Source: Chlamydiota bacterium (GTDB lineage: Bacteria > Auribacterota > UBA3054 > B51-G9). From it: DNA of 5,689 bases. Shown in pieces: positions 1 through 5,090 of the stretch. The stretch spans positions 1 through 5,689 of the forward strand of contig QMOL01000207.1 of assembly GCA_003648225.1 (NCBI GenBank), read 5' to 3'. The notes under the pieces are model-generated. The model made no database searches and was not told the DNA's origin. It saw only the letters and a program-made list of their open reading frames with translations. How positions within the stretch are numbered: position 1 is the first letter of the stretch; every line of letters begins with the position of its first letter. The position numbers and the translations under genes are program-made.

Positions 1-584
1 CGTGAGGATTCATTTAATTTTGAAAAATCATCAAGATTTATTCCGTTATAAATTCTATGGATTTTATTTTTTTCCGCAATGCCGGTTTTGATTAATTCCT
101 CTCCCACTTTATCTGTAACGACAATAAAAGCGGAAGTTTTTTTTCCAATCCACCGCTCAAGAAATTTATAAATAACTTTTTTCACTGAAGATAAATTTTC
201 GTGAATAACTAATCCGTGGGCTGTGTGGATTATCAACGGAACTTTCGCAAGCCAGGCAGCGGTTCTGCCCGCGAAACCGGCTTTTGCGGTATGAGTATTA
301 ACTAATACAAAATTGTTTTTCCTTATGTATTTGTAAAGTTTGATCATTGCGGGGATGTCGGAAATCGAGATGCTGCGACTTATTTTAACAGGATAAAAAG
401 GTATGCCCTGCGCTTCTACAAAGCGCGCGTCTTCATCATCGGTACATGCGAAAGTAACGTCAAAACCTTCGTTTTGCAGTTTTTTGAAAATTGGAAGAAG
501 AAAAACTCTTGCCGTAATACCAACGGTGCAAACGTGAAGTATTGATTTTTGGGCGGTAAAATTTTGTCTTTCAGATGTTTTCAT
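1..584 (-). CDS. GT4-type glycosyltransferase, N-terminal part (runs off the left edge)
   Basis: This frame is open from an ATG at 584-582 to the window edge, giving 194 residues of the N-terminal half of a family-4 (GT-B fold) glycosyltransferase. Such enzymes move a sugar from a nucleotide or lipid donor onto a growing surface glycan at the cytoplasmic face of the membrane. After a short polar leader, residues 14-22 (SILHVCTVG) form the first Rossmann strand, where a glycine-rich turn is expected. Residues 98-110 (HTAKAGFAGRTAA) and 120-124 (HTAHG) are typical of GT4 enzymes of the WcaL/EpsF/capM kind, and YNGINLDDF (179-187) is the usual hinge into the C-terminal donor-binding domain, which lies outside the window. 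An in-frame TGA at 623-621 bounds the start; a TTG at 617-615 is a less likely alternative. No Shine-Dalgarno is visible. With the acyltransferase upstream it suggests a polysaccharide or O-antigen locus. The sugar specificity cannot be read from the sequence. Confidence 0.85.
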   Translation of the reverse strand, partial: MKTSERQNFTAQKSILHVCTVGITARVFLLPIFKKLQNEGFDVTFACTDDEDARFVEAQGIPFYPVKISRSISISDIPAMIKLYKYIRKNNFVLVNTHTAKAGFAGRTAAWLAKVPLIIHTAHGLVIHENLSSVKKVIYKFLERWIGKKTSAFIVVTDKVGEELIKTGIAEKNKIHRIYNGINLDDFSKLNESS

Positions 585-608
585 AAAGGTCGCAAAGTTT
601 GAAGATCT

Positions 609-625
609 AAAGGTCAAAGGTCAAA
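609..625. repeat. Short heptamer repeat (AAAGGTC)x2 plus AAA
   Basis: Two perfect tandem copies of AAAGGTC followed by AAA lie just upstream of the glycosyltransferase start. Only 2.4 units are present, so chance is possible, but the 7-bp period matches the longer tract at 670-754 in the same spacer. Confidence 0.5.
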
Positions 626-646
626 TTAAATAATCCAATGAAATAA

Positions 647-664
647 TGTGCGTATTTTCGCACA
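647..664 (-). terminator. Hairpin TGTGCG-6-CGCACA, possible terminator of the acyltransferase
   Basis: A perfect 6-bp GC-containing stem with a 6-base AT loop lies about 90 bases past the acyltransferase stop and about 60 bases before the glycosyltransferase ATG. On the minus strand it is followed by TTATTT, a weak U-tract. It could be a weak intrinsic terminator or a protein-binding palindrome between the two genes. The evidence is structural only. Confidence 0.3.
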
Positions 665-669
665 GTCAT

Positions 670-754
670 AATCAATAATCAATATTCAACAAGAAATAAT
701 CAATTTTCAAGTAAAGTACAAAGCACAAAGCACAAAGCACAAAGCACAAAGCAC
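670..754. repeat. Phase-locked heptamer tandem array (degenerate AATCAAT units passing into perfect ACAAAGC units)
   Basis: About twelve consecutive 7-bp units can be laid out without a phase break from 670 to 753. The first part is degenerate: AATCAAT twice, ATTCAAC, AAGAAAT, AATCAAT, TTTCAAG. After a transitional TAAAGTA comes the perfect run of ACAAAGC, five full copies at 718-752 plus AC. The right end touches the acyltransferase stop codon (TAG at 756-754). The layout resembles short tandemly repeated heptamers known from some bacterial genomes. It is too short and has no spacers, so it is not a CRISPR. On the minus strand the perfect part contains no stop in any frame. Confidence 0.85.
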
Positions 755-1395
755 TACTTTTCGTTTATATGAATTGCGCCGGCTCGTTTATCGGTTTTAA
801 TATGAGCGTTTCTGTTGCGTCTGAAATGTCTGTACCGATTGTCCCTTTTCTTTTTAGGTCTGCGAATTTTTAATACTTTCGCCGGAACACCACCAACAAC
901 TGAATACGCGGGAGTGTCCTTGAGAACAACAGCATTCGCGCCGACAACGGTATGATGATTTATAGTGATAGGTCCAAGTATTTTAGAGCCGATGCCGAGC
1001 ATTACTTCATCACCGATAACAGGATATTTTGTGTCTGATAATTTTGCCGCACCGACACCTACCTGTTCAGCTATGGTAACATTTTTACCGAGTTTTGCAT
1101 ACGGATGAAGATGAACGCCGTAAGAGTGTAAAATAACGCATCCGGGTCCTATCTCTGTTTTTGCCGGGATAACCGCAACATAAACAATTTTGATTATAAG
1201 TTGAAGAATTGTGTAGGGGATTAATAAAATCCAGCTGAAAGGGGGCCATAATTTTATTATTCCGCTGCCTATTCTGTGAACAAACATTATATGTACCGAA
1301 GGCACAAACCAAAGTTTAATGAATTTTATTACCGGATTTCCCGGCATAGTGATAAATACTCTTTTACAGTCGTGATAAAAATTTGAGATCCACAT
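754..1395 (-). CDS. Left-handed beta-helix (hexapeptide-repeat) acyltransferase, serine-acetyltransferase-like but probably polysaccharide O-acetyltransferase
   Basis: The 213-residue product has an N-terminal part with a hydrophobic stretch at about 51-76 (FSWILLIPYTILQLIIKIVYVAV), followed by hexapeptide-repeat turns at about 80-165 and the closing motif GGVPAKVL (168-175). This is the layout of the CysE/WcaB-like acetyltransferases, which use acetyl-CoA. Aligned by eye with E. coli CysE, the catalytic His is kept (H90 in ILHSYG). The partner Asp of the VDIHP motif is Val75, and the second active-site His (RHPKI) is Tyr124, so serine acetylation is unlikely. An O-acetyltransferase acting on a sugar fits better, given the adjacent glycosyltransferase. 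The tail at 177-213 is strikingly Lys/Arg-rich and longer than usual for the family; a frameshift there is possible. The start ATG at 1395 has no Shine-Dalgarno; Met17 is an alternative. The stop abuts a heptamer repeat. Confidence 0.82.
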   Translation of the reverse strand: MWISNFYHDCKRVFITMPGNPVIKFIKLWFVPSVHIMFVHRIGSGIIKLWPPFSWILLIPYTILQLIIKIVYVAVIPAKTEIGPGCVILHSYGVHLHPYAKLGKNVTIAEQVGVGAAKLSDTKYPVIGDEVMLGIGSKILGPITINHHTVVGANAVVLKDTPAYSVVGGVPAKVLKIRRPKKKRDNRYRHFRRNRNAHIKTDKRAGAIHINEK

Positions 1396-1402
1396 ATTTT
1401 AT

Positions 1403-1430
1403 ATTTAAGATTTGAGATTTAAGATTTTAC
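1403..1430. repeat. Heptamer repeat (ATTTRAG)x3-4 upstream of the acyltransferase
   Basis: ATTTAAG, ATTTGAG and ATTTAAG, then a degenerate ATTTTAC, follow each other at exact 7-bp spacing directly upstream of the acyltransferase start. Another ATTTGAG occurs at 1381-1387 inside the first codons. Just beyond, ATTTAATA is repeated at 1432-1447 with an 8-bp period. Confidence 0.6.
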
Positions 1431-1470
1431 GATTTAATAATTTAATAATTTGGTAATTGATTAATTGTTT

Positions 1471-1497
1471 AGGTCAATTAGGTTAATTAGGTTAATT
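1471..1497. repeat. Nonamer repeat (AGGTYAATT)x3 spanning the hisA stop codon
   Basis: Three tandem 9-bp units (AGGTCAATT, then AGGTTAATT twice) overlap the 3' end of hisA, whose TAA occupies 1494-1492. Because 9 is a multiple of 3, the minus-strand reading AAT-TAA-CCT places an in-frame stop in each unit, so the repeat acts as a string of tandem stops for hisA. Confidence 0.75.
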
Positions 1498-2217
1498 GCA
1501 AATTTGCATAGCCTCTTCGAGGTTTAGCGAACCGGTATAAATCGCTTTGCCTGTTATGCAGCCGTAAGGCGCATGAGGTTTCATGTTAAGCAGTTCTTCT
1601 ATATGAGTTAAATTCGCGATTCCGCCGGAAGCGATTATATTCACATCGAATTTTTCTATTAGTTTAGTTACAGTTTTAACGTCCGGACCGGAAAGCATTC
1701 CATCGACGGCGATATCGGTATGAATTATAGTTTTCACCCCTGCGTCAACAACTTTTTGCGCAAGATCAATTACAGAAGTTTCAGTTATTTCCGTCCAGCC
1801 TTTAACAGCGACTTTTCCATCTTTGCAGTCTATTCCGACTGCAATTGCCTCACCGCCGAAATTTTTAACAGCTTCTTTTACGAGCTCGGGTTTTTTATGA
1901 GCTGAAGTACCGAGGATAACTCTTTTAGCTCCTGCTTTAAGACATACTTCGATATCTGTCAATTCACGAATCCCACCCCCTATTTCTATATTTAATCCGG
2001 TGGCATTGATTATTGCTTGGACAATTTTTGTGTGTCGGCGTTCACCGGAGAAAGCGCCATCAAGGTCGATAACATGAATCCATTCAGCACCGGCTTCTTT
2101 AAATGACATTGCTACGTCAACAGGATTCTCACTGTAAACAGTTTCTTTGTTCGCATCGCCCTGAAGCAGGCGGACACATTTTTCATTTTTAAGGTCTATC
2201 GCGGGGAGGAGGATCAT
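1492..2217 (-). CDS. hisA: HisA, ProFAR isomerase (phosphoribosylformimino-5-aminoimidazole carboxamide ribotide isomerase)
   Basis: HisA converts ProFAR to PRFAR, the fourth step of histidine synthesis, by an Amadori rearrangement in the cytoplasm. The 241-residue product is full length for the family and shows the half-barrel duplication of a (beta/alpha)8 fold. The catalytic base is Asp8 in LLPAIDL and the general acid Asp130 in VGIDCKDG. The two phosphate-binding sites are seen as GGGIR (80-84) and ASGGI (196-200), with TGKAIY (222-227) near the end. IIHTDIAVDGMLSGPD (164-179) is the usual strand-6 region. PRFAR goes on to HisF/HisH, but hisF is not beside it here. The gene lies 175 bases after hisH with a palindrome in the spacer, so it may have its own promoter. 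The ATG start has no Shine-Dalgarno. The stop lies in a nonamer repeat. Confidence 0.97.
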   Translation of the reverse strand: MILLPAIDLKNEKCVRLLQGDANKETVYSENPVDVAMSFKEAGAEWIHVIDLDGAFSGERRHTKIVQAIINATGLNIEIGGGIRELTDIEVCLKAGAKRVILGTSAHKKPELVKEAVKNFGGEAIAVGIDCKDGKVAVKGWTEITETSVIDLAQKVVDAGVKTIIHTDIAVDGMLSGPDVKTVTKLIEKFDVNIIASGGIANLTHIEELLNMKPHAPYGCITGKAIYTGSLNLEEAMQICN

Positions 2218-2392
2218 TGTCGCTTTGTTAATTTTTGTTTAGTGTTGCTCGGAGTAAATTGTGATTTTTCAAATCACAATTGAATTTTAATGTTTGCCCA
2301 GTATAAAATAATTATTAATCATTATTCGTTGTTTGCGTTAGCACCCGGCGGATGCCAAGGCAGAGTTTGTAGTTTAGGAGTGGCAGATAAGA
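2218..2392. other. hisH-hisA spacer without a gene
   Basis: This 175-base spacer holds the 25-bp dyad at 2257-2281 and an AT-rich stretch at 2282-2340. A GC-richer patch at about 2341-2365 contains a small TGCC-AA-GGCA dyad at 2353-2362. No ORF, tRNA or recognised riboswitch is visible. The abrupt base-composition change near 2341 suggests a short inserted or repeated element, but I cannot identify one. Confidence 0.4.
2257..2281. promoter_or_regulatory. Perfect 11-bp inverted repeat with 3-base centre, upstream of hisA
   Basis: AATTGTGATTT and AAATCACAATT flank TTC, giving a perfect 25-bp dyad 34 bases before the hisA ATG on the minus strand. No U-tract follows on either strand, so it is a poor intrinsic terminator. 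A TATACT -10-like hexamer (minus strand, 2305-2300) lies just upstream, but no matching -35 is seen. The dyad could be a repressor or activator operator for hisA, or a leader-RNA hairpin. The half-site TGTGA resembles CRP/FNR sites, but the 9-base spacing does not fit them. Confidence 0.45.
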
Positions 2393-2422
2393 CTACCAAC
2401 TACCAACTACCATTCTACCAAC
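2393..2422. repeat. Heptamer repeat (CTACCAA)x4 encoding the end of hisH
   Basis: CTACCAA occurs at 2393-2399 and 2400-2406, as CTACCAT at 2407-2413, and after a 1-base slip again at 2415-2421. The tract encodes the last residues of HisH (from about Val209) and its TAG stop. The minus-strand unit TTGGTAG contains TAG, and since 7 is not a multiple of 3 each unit shifts the frame, so a stop is met within a few units whatever the entry frame. Confidence 0.8.
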
Positions 2423-3046
2423 TAAATTCATAAAATTTTCTAATAATTTTAGCCCTATTTTCTGGCTTTTTTCCGGATGGAACTGCGTTGCGAAAATATT
2501 ATCTTTTTGTATGAAAGAGCAGTATGTAATTCCATAATCGGTTTCGCCGAGAATTATTTCACGGTCTTCAGGTTCAACGTAATATGAATGCACAAAGTAA
2601 AAATAACTGTTGTTGGGAATGTCCTTAAAAATAGGATTTTTCGCGCAAACTTGCTTGACCTGATTCCATCCCATTTGCGGAACCTTTAATTCCGGCTTGT
2701 CGGGTTTAAATAATTTTACTTTTCCTTTGAAAACTCCGAGACCGGGAATCCCGGGCGCTTCTTCACTTTCTTCCATCAACAACTGCATTCCCACACAGAT
2801 TCCGAGAAAAGGTTTTCCGGAATCAATCCATTTCAAAGTTAATTCATCAAAACCATGTTCTCGGCATTTCTCTGCACAATCACCAAAATTTCCAACTCCC
2901 GGCAAAACAAGCGCGGAATACTTATCCATTTCAGCGGGTTGAGTGAGAATATCAACATCTGCACCGGCGTGTTCCAGAGCTTTTGAAACGCTGTGCAGAT
3001 TTCCCATTTCGTAATCAAGGATGGCAATTTTAGGTAAGGTAGACAT
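2393..3046 (-). CDS. hisH: HisH, glutaminase subunit of imidazole glycerol phosphate synthase
   Basis: HisH hydrolyses glutamine and channels ammonia to HisF, which turns PRFAR into imidazole glycerol phosphate and AICAR. The 217-residue product is a class-I glutamine amidotransferase. It has the nucleophile Cys84 in GICVGMQLL, the catalytic pair His190 and Glu192 in TQFHPEKS, and the oxyanion-strand motif PGVGNFGD (49-56) typical of HisH. MGWNQV (125-130) and YFYFVHSYYV (148-157) are further family signatures. The end GRMVVGSW lies beyond the usual terminus around ENFMNLV and is encoded by a heptamer repeat, so it is probably a repeat-derived extension. The ATG start is 7 bases after the pyk stop, without a Shine-Dalgarno, so the two genes are likely co-transcribed. 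hisF is not in the window. Confidence 0.97.
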   Translation of the reverse strand: MSTLPKIAILDYEMGNLHSVSKALEHAGADVDILTQPAEMDKYSALVLPGVGNFGDCAEKCREHGFDELTLKWIDSGKPFLGICVGMQLLMEESEEAPGIPGLGVFKGKVKLFKPDKPELKVPQMGWNQVKQVCAKNPIFKDIPNNSYFYFVHSYYVEPEDREIILGETDYGITYCSFIQKDNIFATQFHPEKSQKIGLKLLENFMNLVGRMVVGSW

Positions 3047-3053
3047 TTATAAT

Positions 3054-4529
3054 TTATTTTAGTTTTCTGACGTGAAGAAAAGCCGTTTTACCGGATTCAC
3101 CGGGAGTGCCGGCTATCAGAACATAGCTATCGCCTGATTTTCCACAATTTGCTTCTATAACCTTTTTATCGGCGAGATTTATCATTTTTTTAAGAGTTTT
3201 ACATTCCGGAACAGTAATTGTTTTAATATTCCAATAAATCATAAGCTGCCGGGCAACATCAATATTTGTGCACAAAGCAAGAATTGGTCGCTTAGGACGG
3301 AAACTCGCCACTTTAATTGCCGCGTTCCCGCTGTAAGTATAAACAACAACACTCGACGCGTTGATTTCTTCCGCTGTATCGCTTGCTGAAGCGGCGATAG
3401 CGTGCATAGTATTTGATTTGATTTCACAGCATCCCGGATTAAAGAGATGGCTGTATTCCGCTTGGCGCGAGATTAAATTCAGCGCTTTAACGGCTTCTTC
3501 AGGGAATTTACCGAAAGCGGTTTCGGCGGAAAGCATAACGGCGTCAGTACCGTCAAAAATCGCGTTAGCAACATCACTGGCTTCAGCTCTTGTTGGAATC
3601 GCGGCATGGGTCATTGATTCGAGCATCTGCGTTGCCGTGACAACCGGTTTACCGATTTTATTTGCGAGGTGAATCATTTCTTTTTGAATAATAGGAACTT
3701 TTGAGATGCTCAGTTCCACTCCAAGATCGCCTCGGGCAACCATAATGCAGTCGGTTTTATCAAGAATATCATCAAGATTATCTACCGCTTCCGGTTTTTC
3801 GATTTTCGCGATAATTTTTGGCGGAATTGATGTCGGCAGTTTTTTTAATGAGGAACGAAGCTTCTTTATTCGCGCGCGAAGATTTATGATGTCCTTCGCT
3901 TCTCGCACAAAAGAAAGAGCAATCCAATCAACCCCGTGCTCAACACCGAATTTCAAATCTTTAACATCTTTAGGAGTTAGAGAAGGAACGGACATTTTAA
4001 CTCCCGGCAAATTTACGCCTTTACGAGGATAAAGTTTACCGCCGTGAATTATTTTGCACTTAACTTCCGTTTTTGTTTTGCTTATAACCTGAAGCGCTAT
4101 CGTTCCGTCAGCGAGTAAAACAGGGTCGCCCGATTTAACTTCATCAGGGAGATTTTTATAATCAACGTAAAATTTTTCGGCGGTTCCAAAGCCCGATTCG
4201 GTTGTTAATATAACAGTAGAATCGTTAATCAAATTAATTGGTCCGCCGCCTTTCAATTCACCTACGCGGAGTTTCGGTCCCTGCAAATCTTGAAGGATGG
4301 CGATTGTTTTTCCGGTTTCTTTTTCAGCTTTTCTAATGAGTTTTATAAGCTGCTTTTTTTCTTCATGCGTTCCATGAGAAAAATTCAGTCGCGCAACATT
4401 CATCCCGGCATAAATAAGCCTCTTGAGCATATCTAATGTATTGCATGTCGGACCGATAGTACAAATAATTGTAGCAAATCTGTGTCGCGATAAATTATTA
4501 GAAAAGAAATTATTTTTTTGTTTATTCAT
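3054..4529 (-). CDS. pyk: Pyruvate kinase
   Basis: Pyruvate kinase transfers phosphate from phosphoenolpyruvate to ADP, the last ATP-yielding step of glycolysis. With the ATG at 4529 the protein has 491 residues. Family motifs, numbered from that Met, are TIICTIGPTC (about 20-29), the substrate-site MNVARLNFSHGTH (43-55), LQDLQGPKLRVG (79-90) and IIAKIEKPEAV (239-249, with the catalytic Lys). They continue with IMVARGDLGVEL (262-273), VTATQMLESM (297-306) and PTRAEASDVANAIFDGTDAV (312-331). The C-terminal allosteric-type domain is present and ends in a SGDSYVLIAGTPGESG stretch. There is an N-terminal extension of about 17 residues before the core. An in-frame TTG at 4559 would add ten residues inside the toxin gene and is less likely. 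The ATG overlaps the toxin stop by 8 bases, and no Shine-Dalgarno precedes it. Confidence 0.97.
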   Translation of the reverse strand: MNKQKNNFFSNNLSRHRFATIICTIGPTCNTLDMLKRLIYAGMNVARLNFSHGTHEEKKQLIKLIRKAEKETGKTIAILQDLQGPKLRVGELKGGGPINLINDSTVILTTESGFGTAEKFYVDYKNLPDEVKSGDPVLLADGTIALQVISKTKTEVKCKIIHGGKLYPRKGVNLPGVKMSVPSLTPKDVKDLKFGVEHGVDWIALSFVREAKDIINLRARIKKLRSSLKKLPTSIPPKIIAKIEKPEAVDNLDDILDKTDCIMVARGDLGVELSISKVPIIQKEMIHLANKIGKPVVTATQMLESMTHAAIPTRAEASDVANAIFDGTDAVMLSAETAFGKFPEEAVKALNLISRQAEYSHLFNPGCCEIKSNTMHAIAASASDTAEEINASSVVVYTYSGNAAIKVASFRPKRPILALCTNIDVARQLMIYWNIKTITVPECKTLKKMINLADKKVIEANCGKSGDSYVLIAGTPGESGKTAFLHVRKLK

Positions 4530-4785
4530 AATGTGACCACAAACGTAATATTTTAACAACTTTCTCTTTTTTCAAAACTTGATAAACTAATCTGTGTTGA
4601 AAATTAATTCTTCGAGAAAAAATTCCCATAAAATTCCCGAGTAATTTTTTATATTCCGGTGGGCTTTTGTATGGATCTTCTTTTATTATTTCTAATAAAC
4701 TTTCAGCTTTACGTTTAAGTCCTGAAGCAGCAAGCTTTTTTGCATCTTTTTTTGCTTGCGATGTATAAATTAACTCCCAACTCAC
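4522..4785 (-). CDS. yoeB: YoeB/Txe-family mRNA interferase toxin (RelE superfamily)
   Basis: The 87-residue protein matches the Txe/YoeB branch of RelE-like toxins, which bind the ribosomal A site and cut mRNA during translation. The core FSRRINFQHRLVYQV (56-70) and the end LRLWSHYE (80-87) are diagnostic. Residues expected at the active site are present: Glu44 in PPEYKKL, Arg65 in HRLVY, and His85 with Tyr86 near the C-terminus, so the toxin looks intact. The start is GTG at 4785, chosen because AAGGAG (4799-4794) stands 8 bases upstream, inside the last antitoxin codons. The GTG shares a GTGA overlap with the antitoxin TGA, the usual coupled arrangement. The stop region overlaps the pyk ATG. 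Activity is held in check by the antitoxin encoded just upstream. Confidence 0.92.
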   Translation of the reverse strand: MSWELIYTSQAKKDAKKLAASGLKRKAESLLEIIKEDPYKSPPEYKKLLGNFMGIFSRRINFQHRLVYQVLKKEKVVKILRLWSHYE

Positions 4786-5024
4786 CAGTCTAACTCCTTA
4801 TAACATTTTTCAACAGGAGTGTTTATTCCCTTAATGATAGATTCTCTCATTCCGGGTATTGATGTTAAATATAATGTCTCTTGAATGGATTGCCAATCTT
4901 CATCAGAAATAAGTATTGCTGAATTTCTTTTACCCGTAATTTGAACAGGTTTATGAGATACCGATACTTCATCTAAAAGACGATATAATTTTGTTCTGGC
5001 TTCTGTAGCTGTTAAGCAAGTCAT
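4782..5024 (-). CDS. yefM: YefM/Phd-family antitoxin
   Basis: The 80-residue product has the Phd/YefM N-terminal DNA-binding fold: LTATEARTKLYRLLDEV (4-20), PVQITGKRNSAILISDEDW (26-44), then the QETLYLTS stretch (48-55). The acidic, probably unstructured C-terminus ending in KELDW is expected to wrap the toxin and block its active site. Proteins of this family repress their own promoter, more tightly with toxin bound. The ATG start has an AGGAG Shine-Dalgarno (5035-5031) at 6-base spacing, far stronger than anything before the housekeeping genes here. Its stop overlaps the toxin GTG by 4 bases. The gene starts 66 bases after the thiC stop. Confidence 0.93.
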   Translation of the reverse strand: MTCLTATEARTKLYRLLDEVSVSHKPVQITGKRNSAILISDEDWQSIQETLYLTSIPGMRESIIKGINTPVEKCYKELDW

Positions 5025-5048
5025 AATTTTCTCCTAAATAATAATTCG

Positions 5049-5066
5049 CGTACGTTATATGGTACT
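5049..5066. promoter_or_regulatory. Candidate YefM/YoeB operator: two GTAC cores 12 bp apart
   Basis: GTAC occurs at 5050-5053 (within the palindrome CGTACG) and at 5062-5065, centre to centre 12 bp; the right core sits on the -10 hexamer. From family knowledge, the E. coli yefM-yoeB operator has a long and a short palindrome with TGTACA cores at about this spacing. The flanking bases here differ from that consensus. Autoregulation by the antitoxin is inferred. Confidence 0.6.
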
Positions 5067-5087
5067 ACATTTTAGGGGTTATGTCAA
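5059..5087 (-). promoter_or_regulatory. Sigma70-type promoter of the toxin-antitoxin operon
   Basis: On the minus strand a perfect TTGACA -35 (5087-5082) is followed after exactly 17 bases by TACCAT (5064-5059), a 4/6 match to the -10. It starts 4 bases past the thiC stop. Transcription would begin about 25-30 bases before the antitoxin ATG. The same transcript could run into pyk and hisH. Confidence 0.6.
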
Positions 5088-5090
5088 GTA

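Noticed and set aside
670..754. Repeat array as a CRISPR
   Set aside because: Units are 7 bp, contiguous and without unique spacers; no cas gene is present.
1085..1312. Minus-strand 75-residue frame inside the acyltransferase
   Set aside because: It is an out-of-frame shadow of the hexapeptide-repeat gene with a cysteine/arginine-rich, unstructured composition.
2259..2279. CRP/FNR-like site in the hisA dyad
   Set aside because: The TGTGA and TCACA half-sites are 9 bases apart rather than the 6 expected for CRP.
2257..2281. Intrinsic terminator after hisH
   Set aside because: The stem is AT-rich and no run of U follows it on either strand.
3361..4032. Plus-strand open frames opposite pyk (3361-3672, 3706-4032)
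   Set aside because: They lie wholly antisense to a well-conserved pyruvate kinase and show no recognisable domain or start signal.
4540..4547. Bacteroidota-type -7 box TACGTTTG just before the pyk ATG (minus strand)
   Set aside because: It fits TAnnTTTG, but the nearest TTTG upstream is 25 bases away, longer than usual. It would leave a nearly leaderless mRNA, and the phylum is not established.
4530..4559. pyk starting at TTG 4559
   Set aside because: It would add ten residues read through the toxin gene from a rare start codon; the ATG at 4529 gives a normal pyruvate kinase with a minimal overlap.
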